From Acidimicrobiales bacterium (GTDB taxonomy: Bacteria; Actinomycetota; Acidimicrobiia; Acidimicrobiales; Poriferisodaliceae): a stretch of 6,934 nt of DNA. Shown here one piece after another: positions 6,565 through 6,934 of this stretch. Each line of letters begins with the position of its first letter. The stretch's first letter is position 1. The stretch lies in contig JAHDHM010000197.1 of NCBI GenBank assembly GCA_020631315.1, positions 1 through 6,934 of the forward strand, in the 5' to 3' direction. The notes under the pieces are model-generated. The model was not told where the DNA came from and made no database searches. It worked only from the letters and a program-made list of their open reading frames with translations. Both the position numbers and the translations under genes were made by a program.

Positions 6565-6895
6565 GTGGCCGTCCTGGTCCTGGACAGCGAAGCGGTCTCA
6601 GCACTCACACGCCCGCAACAGAGTGCTGAACACCACCAACTCGTCCGGTCTGCCATGCGAACCGCGCATGCCCGGAACGCCCCGGTCCGGATACCGGATA
6701 CCGGTTGTCGTGCTCGTCGAGCTGTACCGCGGGGCAGGAACCGACGAAGCGATCGACCTGCTGCTCGATCGCGGTTTCGCGCTCGTCGTGGCCACCGCCG
6801 TCCGTTTTGGGGGCGGCGCAATCGTCGCCCACGATCCCGGCGACATCTCACTCCTCGCCGCCCGCCACTCGAACGTCTCGGTGATCGCCATCTGA
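6565..6895 (+). pseudogene. PIN-domain (VapC-type) toxin pseudogene
   Basis: PIN-domain toxins are Mg-dependent ribonucleases with four conserved acidic residues. From GTG 6565 one frame reads VAVLVLDSEAVSALTRP and continues to HARNAPVRIP, a typical toxin first half with its first acidic residue (LD). At 6687-6700 the frame breaks at a duplicated 7-bp unit. The next frame continues VVVLVELYRG (second acid, E) to the TGA at 6893-6895, passing VVATAVRFGGGAIVAHDPGDISLLAARH, a typical toxin ending with the HDPGD acid. Between IDLLLDR and ALVVATAV about 30-40 residues normally present are absent, including the Asp of the usual DAFVVATA motif. Two independent lesions make this a pseudogene. It directly follows the antitoxin remnant, as expected of a vapBC pair. 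Confidence 0.72.
6687..6700 (+). repeat. 7-bp tandem duplication that frameshifts the PIN toxin
   Basis: CCGGATA occurs twice in direct tandem (6687-6693 and 6694-6700), followed by a further CCGG. Removing one copy restores a continuous toxin frame reading APVRIPVVVLVELYRG across the junction, so this duplication is the frameshifting event. Confidence 0.8.
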
Positions 6896-6934
6896 CCTCA
6901 CCACCGCTCGTGTTTGGGCGACGGGCGTTGTCTC

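Larger units (their letters stand above)
6482..6895 (+). pseudogene. Decayed VapB-type antitoxin head fused in frame to a PIN toxin tail
   Basis: The open frame from ATG 6482 to TGA 6893-6895 (137 residues) is a chimera. Its first residues, MAVTKWSVSVDEEFGEV, look like the beta-strand start of a ribbon-helix-helix antitoxin of the VapB type, which would bind operator DNA and neutralise its toxin. After about residue 17 the antitoxin body is missing: only 83 bp separate its ATG from the toxin start, where an antitoxin of usual size needs well over 200 bp. Residues from about 18 to 73 are an out-of-frame reading of the PIN toxin's first half. From about residue 74 (PVVVLVELYRG) the frame becomes the real PIN second half. 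The protein is therefore unlikely to work as antitoxin or toxin. An automated pipeline would probably call this a hypothetical protein. Confidence 0.6.

Overview
The window is GC-rich DNA with strong G/C third-position bias. Threonine-rich 'TTT' linkers, a probable leaderless promoter and a VapBC-like remnant all point to an actinobacterium. The style resembles Acidimicrobiia (Ilumatobacter-like marine lineages), but that assignment is an impression from protein style, not a search result. No rRNA, tRNA, CRISPR array, transposase or integrase is visible.

Layout. (1) Positions 1-254 (+) hold the 3' end of an unidentified gene. Its tail overlaps, antisense, the end of a short CBS-domain gene (184-534, -) that appears to have lost about 25 internal residues and to be frameshifted near its C-terminus. 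(2) Divergent from the CBS gene, a promoter with an embedded palindromic operator (630-658) drives, apparently without a leader, a Coq4-family gene (665-1396, +). (3) Positions 1483-4590 (+) encode a 1035-residue membrane protein. It has a cytoplasmic HD-GYP cyclic-di-GMP phosphodiesterase domain with its metal and GYP motifs intact, a transmembrane segment, a long Thr/Ser/Pro linker, a cadherin-like domain, two PKD-like domains and a six-blade NHL/SMP-30-type beta-propeller. (4) Convergent with it, 20 bp away, is a glycoside hydrolase family 2 gene (4611-6407, -). (5) Positions 6482-6895 (+) are the wreck of a VapBC-type toxin-antitoxin pair: an antitoxin head fused to a PIN toxin remnant that carries a frame-breaking 7-bp tandem duplication and an internal deletion.

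The genes do not form one operon. The strands alternate (+,-,+,+,-,+) and each gene probably has its own regulation. The most notable item is the HD-GYP protein, whose architecture suggests that binding or adhesion outside the cell could be coupled to c-di-GMP breakdown inside. The two window flanks (CBS gene and PIN/antitoxin locus) both show gene decay. Metagenomic or sequencing indels are the main competing explanation for the two single-frame disruptions.
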